Shown here one piece after another: positions 37,450 through 50,968 of a DNA stretch of 64,000 nt. How positions within the stretch are numbered: position 1 is the stretch's first letter; every line of letters starts with the position of its first letter. The DNA is taken from positions 25,925,013 to 25,989,012 of the forward strand of contig JARWKL010000007.1 in assembly GCA_029961685.1 (NCBI GenBank), written 5' to 3'. The DNA comes from Aristolochia californica (taxonomy: Eukaryota > Streptophyta > Magnoliopsida > Piperales > Aristolochiaceae). A program made the translations under genes and the position numbers. The notes under the pieces are model-generated. The model ran no database searches. It was not told the origin of the DNA and was given only the letters and a program-made list of their open reading frames with translations.

Positions 37450-40137
37450 GGATAACAAAACTTTTGTGTTCAATTGTGTTGGGTGAATAAATTTTCTTTA
37501 TTTATATTTGTTATTGTTTTAAATTTTTTCCATACATCAACTATAAAATTTTCATTTTGTTATAAGCTTTTTGCCTTGTTTGTTTTTGGGATGAAGGGAG
37601 AGCGAAAAGTCAAAGTTTTAATTTAAGAAAAAAGTGTACATCTAAAATGGAAAAGCACAATGCACAATTGTAGGGAGAGATAATTCCAAAGAGTGTCTGT
37701 AAATTTTAGGGATTGTAAGCTCTTTTTAGTTTTTATATTTGAGGTTTTGCAATCGTCGGGAAAAATTGGTGGCATAGGATTTTTAATTGAGTGTTGAATT
37801 GCAATCCATAAGTCATTTCATACAAAAATATAGCCCGTTATGCATGATAAATCATATTACAATCATCTATGATTAATTATGTCAGCGTTTTGCAAATGGG
37901 CAAAATAATGTCAAGTTGACTCGGTTAAATATCCCACCGCAAGTTCACTTGATAATTTAATGAGTGTTTGTTATTCTCTTTAAAAGTTTTGGATCCATAG
38001 GTCATTTGCATCTTTAACATGTTTCAAATATGCATATCCATTTTTAAAACATGTGTGGGTGAAATCTCTTTCTTGCAAAATTCCAAGCTCTTAGGGTGAA
38101 ACTAGTGGAATTTCCCAAAATTGGATAACAAAAATTTTGTGTTCATTTGTGTTGGGTGAATAAATTTTCTTTGTTTATATTTATTATTGTTTTAAATTTT
38201 TTCCATACATCAACTATAAAATTTTCATTTTGTTGTAAGGTTTTTGCCTTGTTTGTTTTTGGGCTGAAGGGAGAGCAAAATGTCAAAATTTTGATTTAAG
38301 AAAAAAGTGTACATAAAAAATGGAAAAGCACAATGCACAAATGTAGGGAGAGATAATTCCAAAGAGTGTCTGTAATTTTTAGGGATTGTAAGCTCTTTTT
38401 AGTTTTTATATCTGAGGTTTTGCAATCGTCGGGAAAAATTGGTGGCATAGGATTTTTAACTTAGTGTTGAATTGCAATCCATAAGTAATTTCATACAAAA
38501 ATATAGCCCGTTACACATGATAAATCACATTACAATCATCTATGATTAATTATGTCAGCTTTTTGCAAATGGGCGAAATAATGGCTTGTTTGACTCGGGT
38601 AAATATCCCACCGCAAGTTCACTTGAGAATTTAATGAGCGATTGTTACTCACTTTAAAAGTTTTGCATCCATAGCTCATTTGAATCTTTAACATGTTTCA
38701 AACATGCATATCCATTTTCAAAACATGCGTCGATGAAATCTCTTTCTTGCAAAATTCTAAGCTATTAGGGTTAAACTAGTGGAATTTCACAAAATTGGAT
38801 AACAAAACTTTTGTGTTCATTTGCGTTGGGTGAATAAATTTTCTTTATTTATATTTTTTATTGTTGTAAATTTTTTCCATACATCAACTATAAAATTTTC
38901 ATTTTGTTGTAAGCTTTTTGCCTTGTTTGTTTTCGGGATGAAGGGAGAACGAAAAGTCAAAGTTTTGATTTAAGAAAAAAGTGTACATCTAAAATGGAAA
39001 AGCACAATGCAAAATTGTAGGGAGAGATAATTCCAAAGAGTGTCTGTAAGTTTTAGGGATTGTAAGCTCTTTTTAGTTTTTATATCTCCGGGTTAGCAAT
39101 CATTGGGAAAAATTGGTGACAAAGGATTTTTAACTGTGTGTTGAATTGCATTCCATAAGTCATTTCATACAAAAAATAACCCGTTACGCTTGGTAAATCA
39201 CAATACAATCATCTATGATTAATTATGTCAGCTTTTTGAAAATGCGCAAAATAATGGCATGTTTGACTCGGGTAAATATCCCATCGCAAGTTCACTTGAG
39301 AATTTAATGAGCGTTTGTTATTCCCTTTACAAGCTTTGCATACATAGCTCATTTGAATCTTTAACATGTTTCAAACATGCATATCCATTTTTATAACATG
39401 TGAGGATGAAATCTCTTTCTTGCAAAATTCCAAGCTACTAGGGTTAAACTAGTGGAATTTCCCAAAATTGGATAACAAAACTTTTGAGTTCATTTGTGTT
39501 GGGTGAATAAATTTTATTTATTTATATTTTTTATTGTTATAAATTTTTTCCATACATCAACTATAAAATTTTCTTTTTATTGTAAGCTTTTTGCCGTGTT
39601 TGTTTTCGGGAGAGCGAAAAACTCGAAGTTTTGATTTAAGAAAAATGTGTACATCTAAAATTGAAATGCACAATGCACAATTGTAGGGAGAGATAATTCC
39701 AAAGAGTGTTTGTAATTTTTAGGGATTGTAAGCACCTTTTCGTTTTTATATCTAAGGTTTTGCAATCGTCGGGAAAAATGTGTTGTGGAGGATTTTTAAC
39801 TGAGTTTTGAATTGATATCCATAAGTCATTTCATACAACAATATAGCCCGTTACGCATGATAAATCACTTTAAAATCATCTATGATTAATTATGTCAGGT
39901 TTTTGAAAATGGGCAAAATAATGGCATGTTTGACTCGGGTAATTATCCCACCACAAGTTCACTTGAGAATTTAATGAGCGTTTATTATTCTCTTTAAAAG
40001 CTTTGCATCCATAGCTCATTTTCATCTTTCACATGTTTCAATCATGCATATCCATTTTTAAAACATGTGTAGAAAAAATCTCCTTCATGTAAAATTCAAA
40101 GCTTAATAGGGTTGGACTAATAGAATTTCCCAAACTT
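37450..40137 (+). repeat. Run of four A-headed monomers
   Basis: A heads at 37450, 38123, 38797 and 39470; each has a C-type tail, so each is an A/C hybrid. The first two share ggtggcatagg and the upstream joins share tggtgaaac or gggtgaaac, so they are recent siblings. The fourth switches to C early (39607, with an 8 bp loss in tttcgggagagcg) and ends as A after about 40050, leading to B. Confidence 0.88.
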
Positions 40138-42165
40138 GGATAACAAAACTTTTGTGTTCATATGTGGTATGTGAATAGATATATTTTATTTACTTTAGTT
40201 ATTATTTGAAATATTTTCCACACATCAACTATAAAATTTTTATTTTCTTGTGATCTTTTTTGCCTTTTTTTTTTTACGGGATGAAGGGGGAGCGAAAACT
40301 AAAAGTTATGATTTAAGAAAAAAATGTACATCTAAAATGGAAATGCACAATGCACAAATGTGGAGAGAGATATTTCCAAAGAGTGTCTATATGTAATAGG
40401 GATCGTATGCACTTTTTTCATTTTTATATCTATGGTTTTGCAATCATCGGGAAACGGGGGTGGCGGGCGATTTTTAACTGAGTGTTGACTTCAAATCCAT
40501 AAGTCACTTCTTACAAAAATATAGCCCGTTACGCATGACAAATCACTTTACAATCATCTAGGATTGTTAGCTCAACTTTTTGAATATGGGCAAAATAATG
40601 GCTTGTTTGACTCGGGCAAATATCCCACCGCACGTTCACTTGAGAATTTAAAGCGCGTTTGTTATTCTCTTTAAAAGCTTTGGTTCCATAGGTCATTTGG
40701 ATCTTTAACATGTTTCTGGCATGCATATCCATTTTTAAAACATGTGTAGAAAAAATCCCCTTCATGTAAAATTCCAAGCTTAATAGGGCTGGACTAATGG
40801 AATTTCCCAATCTTGGATAACAAAACTTTTGTGTTCATTTGTGGTGTGTGAATATATATTTTTTATTTACATTAGTTATTATTTTAAATATTTTCCACAC
40901 ATCAACTATAAAATTTTTATTTTGTTGTGATCTTTTTTGCCTTTTTAATTTACGGGATGAAGGGGGAGCGAAAAAGTCAAAGTTCTGATTTAAGAAAAAA
41001 GTGTACATCTCAAATGGAAATGCACAATGCAAAAATGTAGAGAGAGATATTTCCAAAGAGTGTCTGTATGTTTTAGAGATCGTATGCACTTTTTTCGTTT
41101 TTATATCTAAGGTTTTGCAATCATCAGGAAACGAGGGAGGCGGGTGATTTTTAACTGAGTGTTGACTTCAAATCCATAAGTCATTTCTTAAAAAAATATT
41201 GCCCGTTACGCATGACAAATCACTTTACAATCATAGATGATTGTTAGCTCAAATTTTTGAATATGGGCAAAATAATGGCTTGTTTGACTCAGGCAAATAT
41301 CCCACTGCACGTTCACTTGAGAATTAAAATAGCGTTTGTTATACTTTTTAAAAGCTTTGGATCCATAGGTCTTTTGAATCTTTAACATGTTTTTGTCATG
41401 CATATCCATTTTTAAAACATGTGTAGAAAAAATCTCCTTCATGTAAAATTCCAAGATATTAGTTTTGGACTAGTGGAATTTCCCAAACTAGGATAACAAA
41501 ACTTTTGTGTTCATTTGTGGTGTGTGAATAAATTATCTTCATTTAATTTTTTTATTGTTTTAAACTTTTTCCGTACATCAACTATGAAATTTTCATTTTG
41601 CGTTGATCTATTTGCCTTTTTTGTTTACGGGATGAAGGGAGAGCGAAAAACTCGAAGTTTTGATTTAAGAAAAGTGTGTACATCTAAAACGGAAATGCAC
41701 AATGCACATATGTAGAAAGAGATAATTCCAAAGAGTGTCTGTAATTTTTTGGGATTGTAAACACCTTTTCGTTTTTATATCCCAGGTTTTGTAATCGTTG
41801 GGAAAATTGGGTTGCGGAGGATTTTTAACTGAGTGCTGAATTGCAATCCATAAGTCATTTCATACAACAATATAGTCCGGTACGCATGACAAAACACATT
41901 ACAATCATCTATGATTAATTATTTCAGCTTTTTGCAAATGGGCAAAATAATGGCATGTTTGACTCGGGTAAATATCCCACCACAAGTTCACTTGAGAATT
42001 TAATGAGCGTTTTTTCTTCGCTTTAAAATCTTTGCATCCATAGCTCATTTGCATCTTTAACATGTTTCAAACATGCATATCCATTTTTAAAACATATGTG
42101 GACGAAATCTCTTTCTTGCAAAATTCCAAGCTATTAGGGTTAAACTAGTACAATTTCCCAAAATT
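40138..42165 (+). repeat. B-B-C trimer
   Basis: B 40138, B 40815 and C 41491. The first B ends as A (ccaagcttaatagggctgg) after the B marker tttctggcatgcat, the same switch as at 29720-29766. The first B is a sister of the B at 36102. Confidence 0.88.
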
Positions 42166-44860
42166 GGATAACAAAACTTTTGTGTTCATTTGTGTTGGGT
42201 GAATAAATTTTCTTTATTTATATCTGTTATTGTTTTAAATTTCTTCCATACATCAACTATAAAATTTTCATTTTGTTGTAAGATTTTTGCCTTGTTTGGT
42301 TTCGGGATGAAGGGATAGCGAAAAGTCAAAGTTTTTATTTAAGAAAAAAGTGTACATCTTAAATGGAAAAGCACAATGCACAATTGTAGGGAGAGATAAT
42401 TCCAAAGAGTGTTTGTAATTTTTTGGGATTGTAAGCTCTTTTTAGTTTTTATATCTCAGGTTTTGCAATCGTCGGGAAAAATTGGTGGCAGATGATTTTT
42501 AACTGAGTGTTAAATTGCAATCCATAAGTCATTTCATACAAAAATATAGCCCGTTACGCATGCTAAATCACTTTACAATCATCTATTATTGTTAGATCAA
42601 TTTTTTGCAAATGGGCAAAATAATGGCATGTTCGACTCGGGTAAATATCCCACCGCACGTTCACTTGAGAATTTAATGAGCGTTTGTTATTCTGTTTAAA
42701 AGCATTGCAACCATAGCTCATTTGCATATTTAACATCTTTCAAACATGAATATCCATTTTTAAAACATGTGTGGACGAAATCTCTTTCTTGCCAAATTCC
42801 AAGCTATTAGGGTTAAACTAGTGGAATTTCCCAAAATTGGATAACAAAACTTTTGTGTTCATTTGTGTTGGGTGAATACATTTTCTTTATTTATATTTGT
42901 TATTGTTTTAAATTTTTTCCATACATCAACTATAAAATTTTCATTTTGTTGTAGGCTTTTTGCCTTGTTGTTTTCAGAATGAATGGAGAGCGAAAACTCA
43001 AAGTTTTGATTTAAGAAAAAAGTGTACATCTAAAACGGAAAAGCACAATGCACAATTGTAGGGTGAGATAATTCCAATGAGTGTCTGTAATTTTTAGGGA
43101 TTGTAAGCTCTTTTTAGTTTTTTTATCTGAGGTTTTGCAATCGTCGGGAAAAATTTGTGGCAGAGGATTTTTAACCGAGTGTTGAATTGCAATCCATAAG
43201 TCATTCCATACAAAAATGTTGCCCATTACGCATGATAAATCACTTTACAATCATCTATGATTGTTAGATCAATTTTTTGAAAATGGGCAAAATAATGACT
43301 TGTTAGACTCGGGTAAATATCCCACCGCACGTTCACTTGAGAATTTATGGAGCGTTTGTTATTCTCTTTAAAAGCTTTGGATCCATAGGTCATTTGAATC
43401 TTTAACATGTTTCCAGCATGCATTTCCATTTTTAAAACATGTGTAGAAAAAATTTCCTTCATGTAAAATTCCAAGCTTAATAGGGTTGGACTAATGGAAT
43501 TTCCCAAACTTGGATAACAAAACTTTTCTGTTCATTTGTGCTGTGCGAATAGATTTTTTTTATTTACATTAGTTATTATTTTAAATATTTTCCACACATC
43601 AACTATAAAATTTTTATTTTGTTGTGATCTTTTTTGCCTTTTTTGTTTACGGGATGAAGGGGGAGCGAAAACTCAAAGTTCTGATTTAAGAAAAAAGTGT
43701 ACATCGAAAATGGAAATGCACAATGCACAAATGTAGAGAGAGATATTTCCAAACAGTGTGTGTATGTTTTAGGGATCGTATGCACTTTTTCGTTTTTATA
43801 TCTAAGGTTTTGCAATAGTCGGGAAACGGGGGAGGCGAGCGATTTTTAACTGAGTGTTGACTTCAAATCCATAAGTCATTTCTTACAAAAATACTGCCCG
43901 TTACACATGACAAATCACTTTGCAATCATCTATGATTGTTAGCTCAACTTTTTGAATATGGGCAAAATAATGTCTTCTTTGACTCGGGCAAATATCCCAC
44001 CGCACGTTCACTTGAGAATTTAATGAGCTTTTGTTATTCTCATTAAAAGCTTTGGATCCATAGGTCATTTGAATCTTTAACATGTTTCTGGCATGCATAT
44101 CCATTTTTAAAACATGTCTAGAAAAAATCTCCTTCATGTAAAATTCCAAGATATTAGTTTTGGACTAGTGGAATTTCCCAAACTTGGATAACAAAACTTT
44201 TGTGTTCATTTGTGGTGTGTGAATAAATTTTCTTCATTTACTTTTTTTAATGTTTTAAACTTTTTCCGTACATCAACTATCAAATTTTGATTTTGCTGTG
44301 ATCTATTAGCCTTTTTATTTTACGGGATGAAGGGAGAGCAAAAAACTCAATGTTTTGATTTAAGAAAAATGTGTACATCTAAAATGGAAATGCGCAATGC
44401 ACATATGTAGAGAGAGATACTTCCAAAGAGTGTTTGTAATTTTTAGGGATTGTAAGCACTTTATCGTTTTTATATCTCAGGTTTTGCAATCGTCGGGAAA
44501 AATGGGTTGCAGAGTTTTTTTAACTGAGTGTTGAATTGAAATCCATAAGTCACTTCATACAAAAATATATCCCATTATGCATGATAAATCACATTACAAT
44601 CATTTATGATTAATTATGTCTTCTTTTTGCAAATGGGCAAAATAATGGCATGTTTGACTCGGGTAAATATCCCACCGCAAGTTCACTTGAGAATATAATG
44701 AGCGTTTGTTATTCTCTTTAAAAGCTTTCCATCCGTAGCTCATTTGCATCTTTGAAATGTTTCAAACATGCATATCCATTTTTAAAACATGTATGGACGA
44801 AATCTCTTTCTTGCAAAATTCCAAGCTATTAGGGTTAAACTAGTGGAATTTCCCAAAATT
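42166..44860 (+). repeat. A-A-B-C tetramer with a different A/C breakpoint
   Basis: A/C hybrid 42166, A 42839, B 43512 and C 44186. In the hybrid the A type persists through gttagatcaattttt, and C begins only at about 42605 (gcaaatgggc, tggcatgttcgac). That is later than in the other tetramers, so not all A/C hybrids descend from one event. The second A ends tttccagcatgcatttcc. Confidence 0.89.
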
Positions 44861-46923
44861 GGATAACAAAACTTTTGTGTTCATTTGTGTTGGGTGAATA
44901 AATTTTATTTATTTATATTTGTTATTGTTTGAAATGTTTTCCAGACATCAACTATAAATTTTCATTTTGTTGTAACCTTTTTGCCTTGTTTGTTTTCGGG
45001 ATGAATGGAGAGCGAAAAGTCAAAGTTTTGTTTTAAGAAAAAAAGTGTACATCTAAAATGGAAAAGCACAATGCAAAATTGTAGGGAGAGATAATTCCAA
45101 AGAGTGTCTGTAATTTTTAGGGATTGTAAGCTCTTTTTAGTTTTTATATCTCAGGTTTTGCAATCGTCGGGAAAAATTTGGTGGCAGAGGATTTTTAACT
45201 GAGTGTTGAATTGCAATCCATAAGTAATTTCATACAAAAATATAGCCCGTTACGCATGATAAATCAATTTACAATCATCTATGATTATTAGATCAAATTT
45301 TTGAAAATGGGCAAAATAATGACTTGTTAGACTCGGGTAAATATCCCACCACACGTTCACTTGAGAATTTAATGAGCGCGGGTAAATATCCCACCGCACG
45401 TTCACTTGAGAATTTAATGAGCGTTTGTTATTCTCTTTAAAAGCTTTGGATCCATAGGTCATTTGAATCTTTAACATGTTTCAAGCATGCATATCCATTT
45501 TTAAAACATGTGTAGAAAAAATCTCCTTCATGTAAAATTCCAAGCTTAATAGGGTTAAACTAGTGGAATTTCCCAAACTTGGATAACAAAACTTTTGTGT
45601 TCATTTGAGATGTGTGAATAGATATTTTTTATTTACATTAGTTATTATTTTAAATATTTTCCACACATCAACTATAAAATTTTTATTTTGTTGTGATCTT
45701 TTTTGCCTTTTTTGTTTACGGGATGAAGGGGGAGCGAAAACTCAAAGTTCTGATTTAAGAAAAAAGTGTACATCTAAAATGGAAATGCACAATGCACAAA
45801 TGTAGAGAGAGACATTTCCAAAGAGTTTCTGTATGTTTTAGGGATCATATGCACTTTTTCGTTTTTATATCTAAGGTTTTGCAATCGTAGGGAAACGGGG
45901 GAGGCGGGCGATTTTTAACTGAGTGTTGACTTCAAATCCATAAGTCATTTCTTACAAAAATATAGCCCGTTACGCATGACAAATCACTTTACCTATGATT
46001 GTTAGCTCAACTTTTTCAATATGGGCAAAATTATGGCTTGTTTGACTCCAGCAAATATCCCACCGCACGTTCACTTGAGAATTTAAGGAGCGCTTGTTAT
46101 TCTCTTTAAAATCTTTGGATCCATAGGTCATTTGAATCTTTAACATGTTTCTGGCATGCATATCCATTTTTAAAACATGTGTAGAAAAAATCTCCTTCAT
46201 GTAAAATTCCAAGATATTAGTTTTGGACTAGTGGAATTTCCCAAACTTGGATAACAAAACTTTTGTGTTCATTTGTGGTGTGTGAATAAATTTTCCTTAT
46301 TTACTTTTTTTATTGTTTTAAACTTTTTCCGTACATTAACTATGAAATTTTCATTTTACTGTGATCTATTTGCCTTTTTTGTTTACGGGATGAAGGGAGA
46401 GCGAAAAACTCGAAGTTTTGATTTAAGAAAAATGTGTACATCTAAAATGGAAATGCACACTGCACATATGTGGAGAGGGATAATTCCAAAGAGTGTATGT
46501 AATTTTTAGGGATTGTAAGCACCTTTTCGTTTTTGTATCTCAGGTTTTGCAATCGTCGGGAAAAATGGGTTGCGAAGGATTTTTAACTAAGTGTTGAATT
46601 GCAATCCATAAGTCATTTCATACAAAAATATAGCCCGTTACGCATGATAAATCACATTACAATCATCTATGATTAATTATGTCAGCTTTTTGCAAATGGG
46701 CAAAATAATGGCATGTTTGACTCGGGTAAATATCCCACCACAAGTTCACTTGAGAATTTAATGAGCGTTTGTTATTCTCTTTAAAAACTTTGCATCCATA
46801 GCTCATTTGCATCTTTAACATTTTTCACACATGCATATCTATTTTTAAAACATGTGTGGACGAAATCTCTTTCTTGCAAAATTCCAAGCTATTAGGGTTA
46901 AACTAGTGGAATTTCCCAAAATT
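44861..46923 (+). repeat. A-B-C trimer with 45 bp duplication
   Basis: A starts at 44861 (720 bp because of the 45 bp direct repeat), B at 45581 and C at 46249. The A/B join contains a short A-type patch (ggttaaactagtgg) between the A end and the B head. The B tail lacks aatcat at 45992, removing one arm of the dyad. Confidence 0.9.
45334..45423 (+). repeat. Direct repeat 2 x 45 bp
   Basis: The block from cgggtaaatatcccacc to gaatttaatgagcg occurs twice back to back (45334-45378 and 45379-45423). The copies differ at one base (ccaccacac versus ccaccgcac). Because 45 is a multiple of three, the minus-strand open frame through this region stays open with a 15-codon repeat. Confidence 0.93.
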
Positions 46924-48946
46924 GGATAACAAAACTTTTGTGTTCATTTGTGTTGGGTGAATAAATTTTCTTTATTTATATTTGTTATTGTTTTAAATTT
47001 TTTCCATACATCAACTATAAAATTTTCATTTTGTTGTAAGCTTTTTGCCTTGTTTGTTTTCAGGATGAAGGGAGAGCGAAAAGTCAAAGTTTTTATTTAA
47101 GAGAAAAGTGTACATCTGAAATGGAAAAGCACAATGCACAATTGTAGGGAGAGATAATTCCTAAGAGTGTCTGTAATTTTTAGGGATTGTAAGCTCTTTT
47201 TATTTTTTATATCTCAGGTTTAGCAATCGTCGGGAAAAATTGGTGGCAGAGGATTTTTAACAGAGTGTTCAATTGCAATCCATAAGTCATTTCATACAAA
47301 AATATAGCCCGTTACGCATGATAAATCCCATTAAAATCATCTATGATTGTTAGATCAAATTTTTGAAAATGGGCAAAATATTGACTTGTTAGACTCGGGT
47401 AAATATCCCACCGCATGTTCATTTGAGAATTTAATGAGCGTTTGTTATTCTCTTTAAAAGCTTTGGATCCATAGGTCATTTGAATCTTTAACATGTTTCA
47501 AGCATGCATATCCATTTTTAAAACATGTGTAGAAAAAATCTCCTTCATGTAAAATTCCAAGCATAATAGGGTTGGACTAATGGAGTTTCCCAAACTTGGA
47601 TAACAAAACTTTTGTGTTCATTTGTGGTGTGTGAATAGATATTTTTTATTTACATTAGTTATTATTTTAAATATTTTCCACACATCAACTATAAAATTTT
47701 TATTTTGTTGTGATCTTTTTGGCCTTTTTAGTTTATGGGATGAAGGGGGAGAGAAAACTCAAACTTCTGATCTAAGAAAAAAGTGTACATCTAAAATGGA
47801 AATGCACAATGCACAAATGTAGAGAGATATATTTCCAAAGAGTGTCTGTATGTTTTAGGGATCGTATGCACTTTTTAGTTTTTATATCTTAGCTTTTGCA
47901 ATCGTCGGGAATTGGGGGAGGTGGGCGATTTTTAACTGAGTGTTGACTTAAAATCCATAAGTCATTTCTTAAAAAAATATAGCCCGTTATGTAAGACAAA
48001 TCACTTTAGAATCATCTATGATTGTTAGCTCAACTTTTTGAATATGGGCAAAATAATGGCTTGTTTGACTCGGGCAAATATCCCACCTCACGTTCACTTG
48101 AGAATTTATTGAGCGTTTGTTATTCTCTTTAAAATCTTTGGATCCATAGGTCATTTGAATCTTTAACATGTTTCTGGCATGCATATCCATTTTTAAAACA
48201 TGAGTAGAAAAACTCTCCTTCATGTAAAATTCCAAGATATTTGTTTTGGACTAGTGGAATTTCCCAAACTCTGACAACAAAACTTTTGTGTTCATTTGTG
48301 GTGTGTGAATAAATTTTCTTCATTTACTTTTTTTATTTTATTAAACTTTTTCCATACATCAACTATGAAATTTTCCTTTTGCTGTGATCTATTTGCCTTT
48401 TTTGTTTACGGGATGAAGGGAGAGCGCAAAACTCGAAGTTTTGATTGAAGAAAAATGTGTACATCTAAAACGAAAATGCACAATGCACATATGTAGACAG
48501 AGATAATTCCAAAGAGTGCCTGTAATTTTTAGGGATTGTCAGCACCTTTTCGTTTTTATATCTCAGTTTTTGCAATCGTCGTGAAAAATGGGTTGCGGAG
48601 GATTTTTAACTGAGTGTTGAATTGCAATCCATAAGTCATTTCATACAAAAATATAGCCCGTTACGCATGATAAATCACATTATGATCATCTATGATTAAT
48701 TATGTCAGCTTTTTGCAAATGGGCAAAATAATGGCATGTTTGATACGGGTAAATATCCCACTGCAAGTTCACTTGAGAATTTAAAGAGAGTTTGTTATTC
48801 TGTTTAAAAGCTTTGCATCCATTGCTCATTTGAATCTTTAACATGTTTCAAACATGCATATCCATTTTTAAAACATGTGTGGACGAAATCTCTTTCTTGC
48901 AAAATTCCAAGCTATTAGGGTTAAACTAGTGGAATTTCCCAAAATT
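46924..48946 (+). repeat. A-B-C trimer
   Basis: A starts at 46924, B at 47598 and C at 48272. The A copy shares private variants with the A at 50969 (ttttaacagagtgtt, a ttgac in place of atgac after the gggcaaa block, gttcatttgag). The C tail has aatttaaagag and tgatacgggtaaat, close to tgtcacgggtaaat two trimers later. The C anchor is altered to actctgacaacaaaac. Confidence 0.92.
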
Positions 48947-50968
48947 GGATAACAAAAATTTTGTGTTCATTTGTGTTGGGTGAATAAATTTTCTTTATTT
49001 ATATTTTTTATTGTTTTAAATTTTTTCCATACATCAACTATAAAATTTTCATTTTGTTGTAAGCCTTTTGCCTTGTTTGTTTTCGGGATGAAGGGAGAGC
49101 GAAAAGTCGAGGTTTTGATTTAAGAAAAAACTGTACATCTAAAATATAAAAGCACAATGCACAATTGTAGGGAGAGATAATTCCAAGGAGTTTTTGTAAT
49201 TTTTAGGGATTCTAAGCTCTTTTTAGTTTTTATATCTCAGGTTTTGCAATCGTCGGGAAAAATTGGTGGCAGAGGATTTTTAACTGAGGGTTGAATTGCA
49301 ATCCATAAGTCATGTCATACAAAAATATAGCCCGTTACACATGATAAATCACTTTACAATCATCTAAGATTGTTAGATCAAATTTTTTAAAATGGGCAAA
49401 AAAATGACTTGTTAGACTCGGGTAAATATCCCACCGCACGTTCACTTCAGTATTTAATGAGCATTTGTTATTCTCTTTAAAAGCTTTGGATCCATAGGTC
49501 ATTTGAATCTTTAACACATTTCAAGCATGCATATCCATTTTTAAAACATGTGTAGAAAAAATCTCCTTCATGTAAAATTCCAAGCTTAATAGGGTTGGAC
49601 TAATGGAATTTCCCAAACTTGGATAACAAAAATTTTGTGTTCATTTGTGGTGTGTGAATAGATATTTTTTATTTACTTTAGTTATTATTTTAAATATTTT
49701 CCACACATCAACTATAAAATTTTTATTTTGTTGTGATCTTTTTTGCTTTTTTTGTTTACGGGATGAAGGGGGAGCGAAAACTCAAAGTTCTGATTTAAGA
49801 AAAAAGTGTACATCTAAAATGGAAATGCACAATGGACAAATGTGGAGAGAGATATTTCCAAAGAGTGTCTATATGTTTTAGGGATCGTATGCACTTTTTC
49901 GTTTTGATATCGAAGGTTTTGCAATCATCGGGAAACGGGGGAGGTGGGTAATTTTTAACTGAGTGTTGACTTCAAATCTATAAGTCATTTCTCACAAAAA
50001 TATACCCCGTTACTCATAACAAATCACTTTACAATCACCTATGATTGTTAGCTCAACTTTTTGAATATGGGCAAAATTATGGCTTGTTTGACTCGGCAAA
50101 TATCCCTCCGCACGTTCACTTGAGAATTTAATGAGCGGTTGTTATTCTCTTTAAAAGCTTTGGATCCATAGGTCATTTGAATCTTTAACATGTTTTTGGC
50201 ATGCATATCCATTTTTAAAACATGTGTAGAAAAAATCTCATTCACGTAAAATTCCAAGATATTATTTTTGGACAAGTGGAATTTCCCAAACTTGGATAAC
50301 AAAACTTTTGTGTTCATTTGTGGTGTGTGAATAAATTTTCTTCATTTACTTTTTTTATTGTTTTAAAATTTTTCCGTACATCAACTATGAAATTTTTATT
50401 TTGCTGTGATCTATTTGCCTTTTTTGTTTAAGGGATGAAGGGAGAGCGAAAAACTCGAAGTTTGGATTTAAGAAAAATATGTACATCTAAAACGGAAATG
50501 CACAATGCACATATGTAGAGACGGATAATTCCAAAGAGTGTCTATAATTTTTAGGGATTGTAAGCACCTTTTCGTTTTTATATCTCAGGTTTTGCAATCG
50601 TCGGGAAAAATGGGTTGCGGAGGATTTTTAACCAAGTGGTGAATTGCAATCCATAAGTGGTTTCATAAAAAAATATAGCCCGTTACGCATGATAAATCAC
50701 ATTACAATCATCTATGATTAATTATGTCAGCATTTTGCAAATGGGCAAAATAATGGCATGTCTTACTCGGGTAAATATCCCTCTGCAAGTTCACTTGAGA
50801 ATTTAAAGAGCGTTTTTCTTTCACTTTAAAAGCTTTTCATCCGGAGGTCATTTGCATCTTTAACATGTTTCAAACATGCATATCCATTTTTAAAACATGT
50901 GTGGACAAAATCTCTTTCTTGCAAAATTCCAAGCTATTAGGGTTTCACTAGTGGAATTTTCCAAAATT
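48947..50968 (+). repeat. A-B-C trimer, sister of the trimer at 52992
   Basis: A starts at 48947, B at 49621 and C at 50294. The A copy shares a long list of private variants with 52992: gtaagccttttgcc, aaaaaactgtacatc, actgagggttgaattg, taagtcatgtcatac and cacttcag. They lie 4,045 bp apart, exactly two trimers. Confidence 0.92.
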
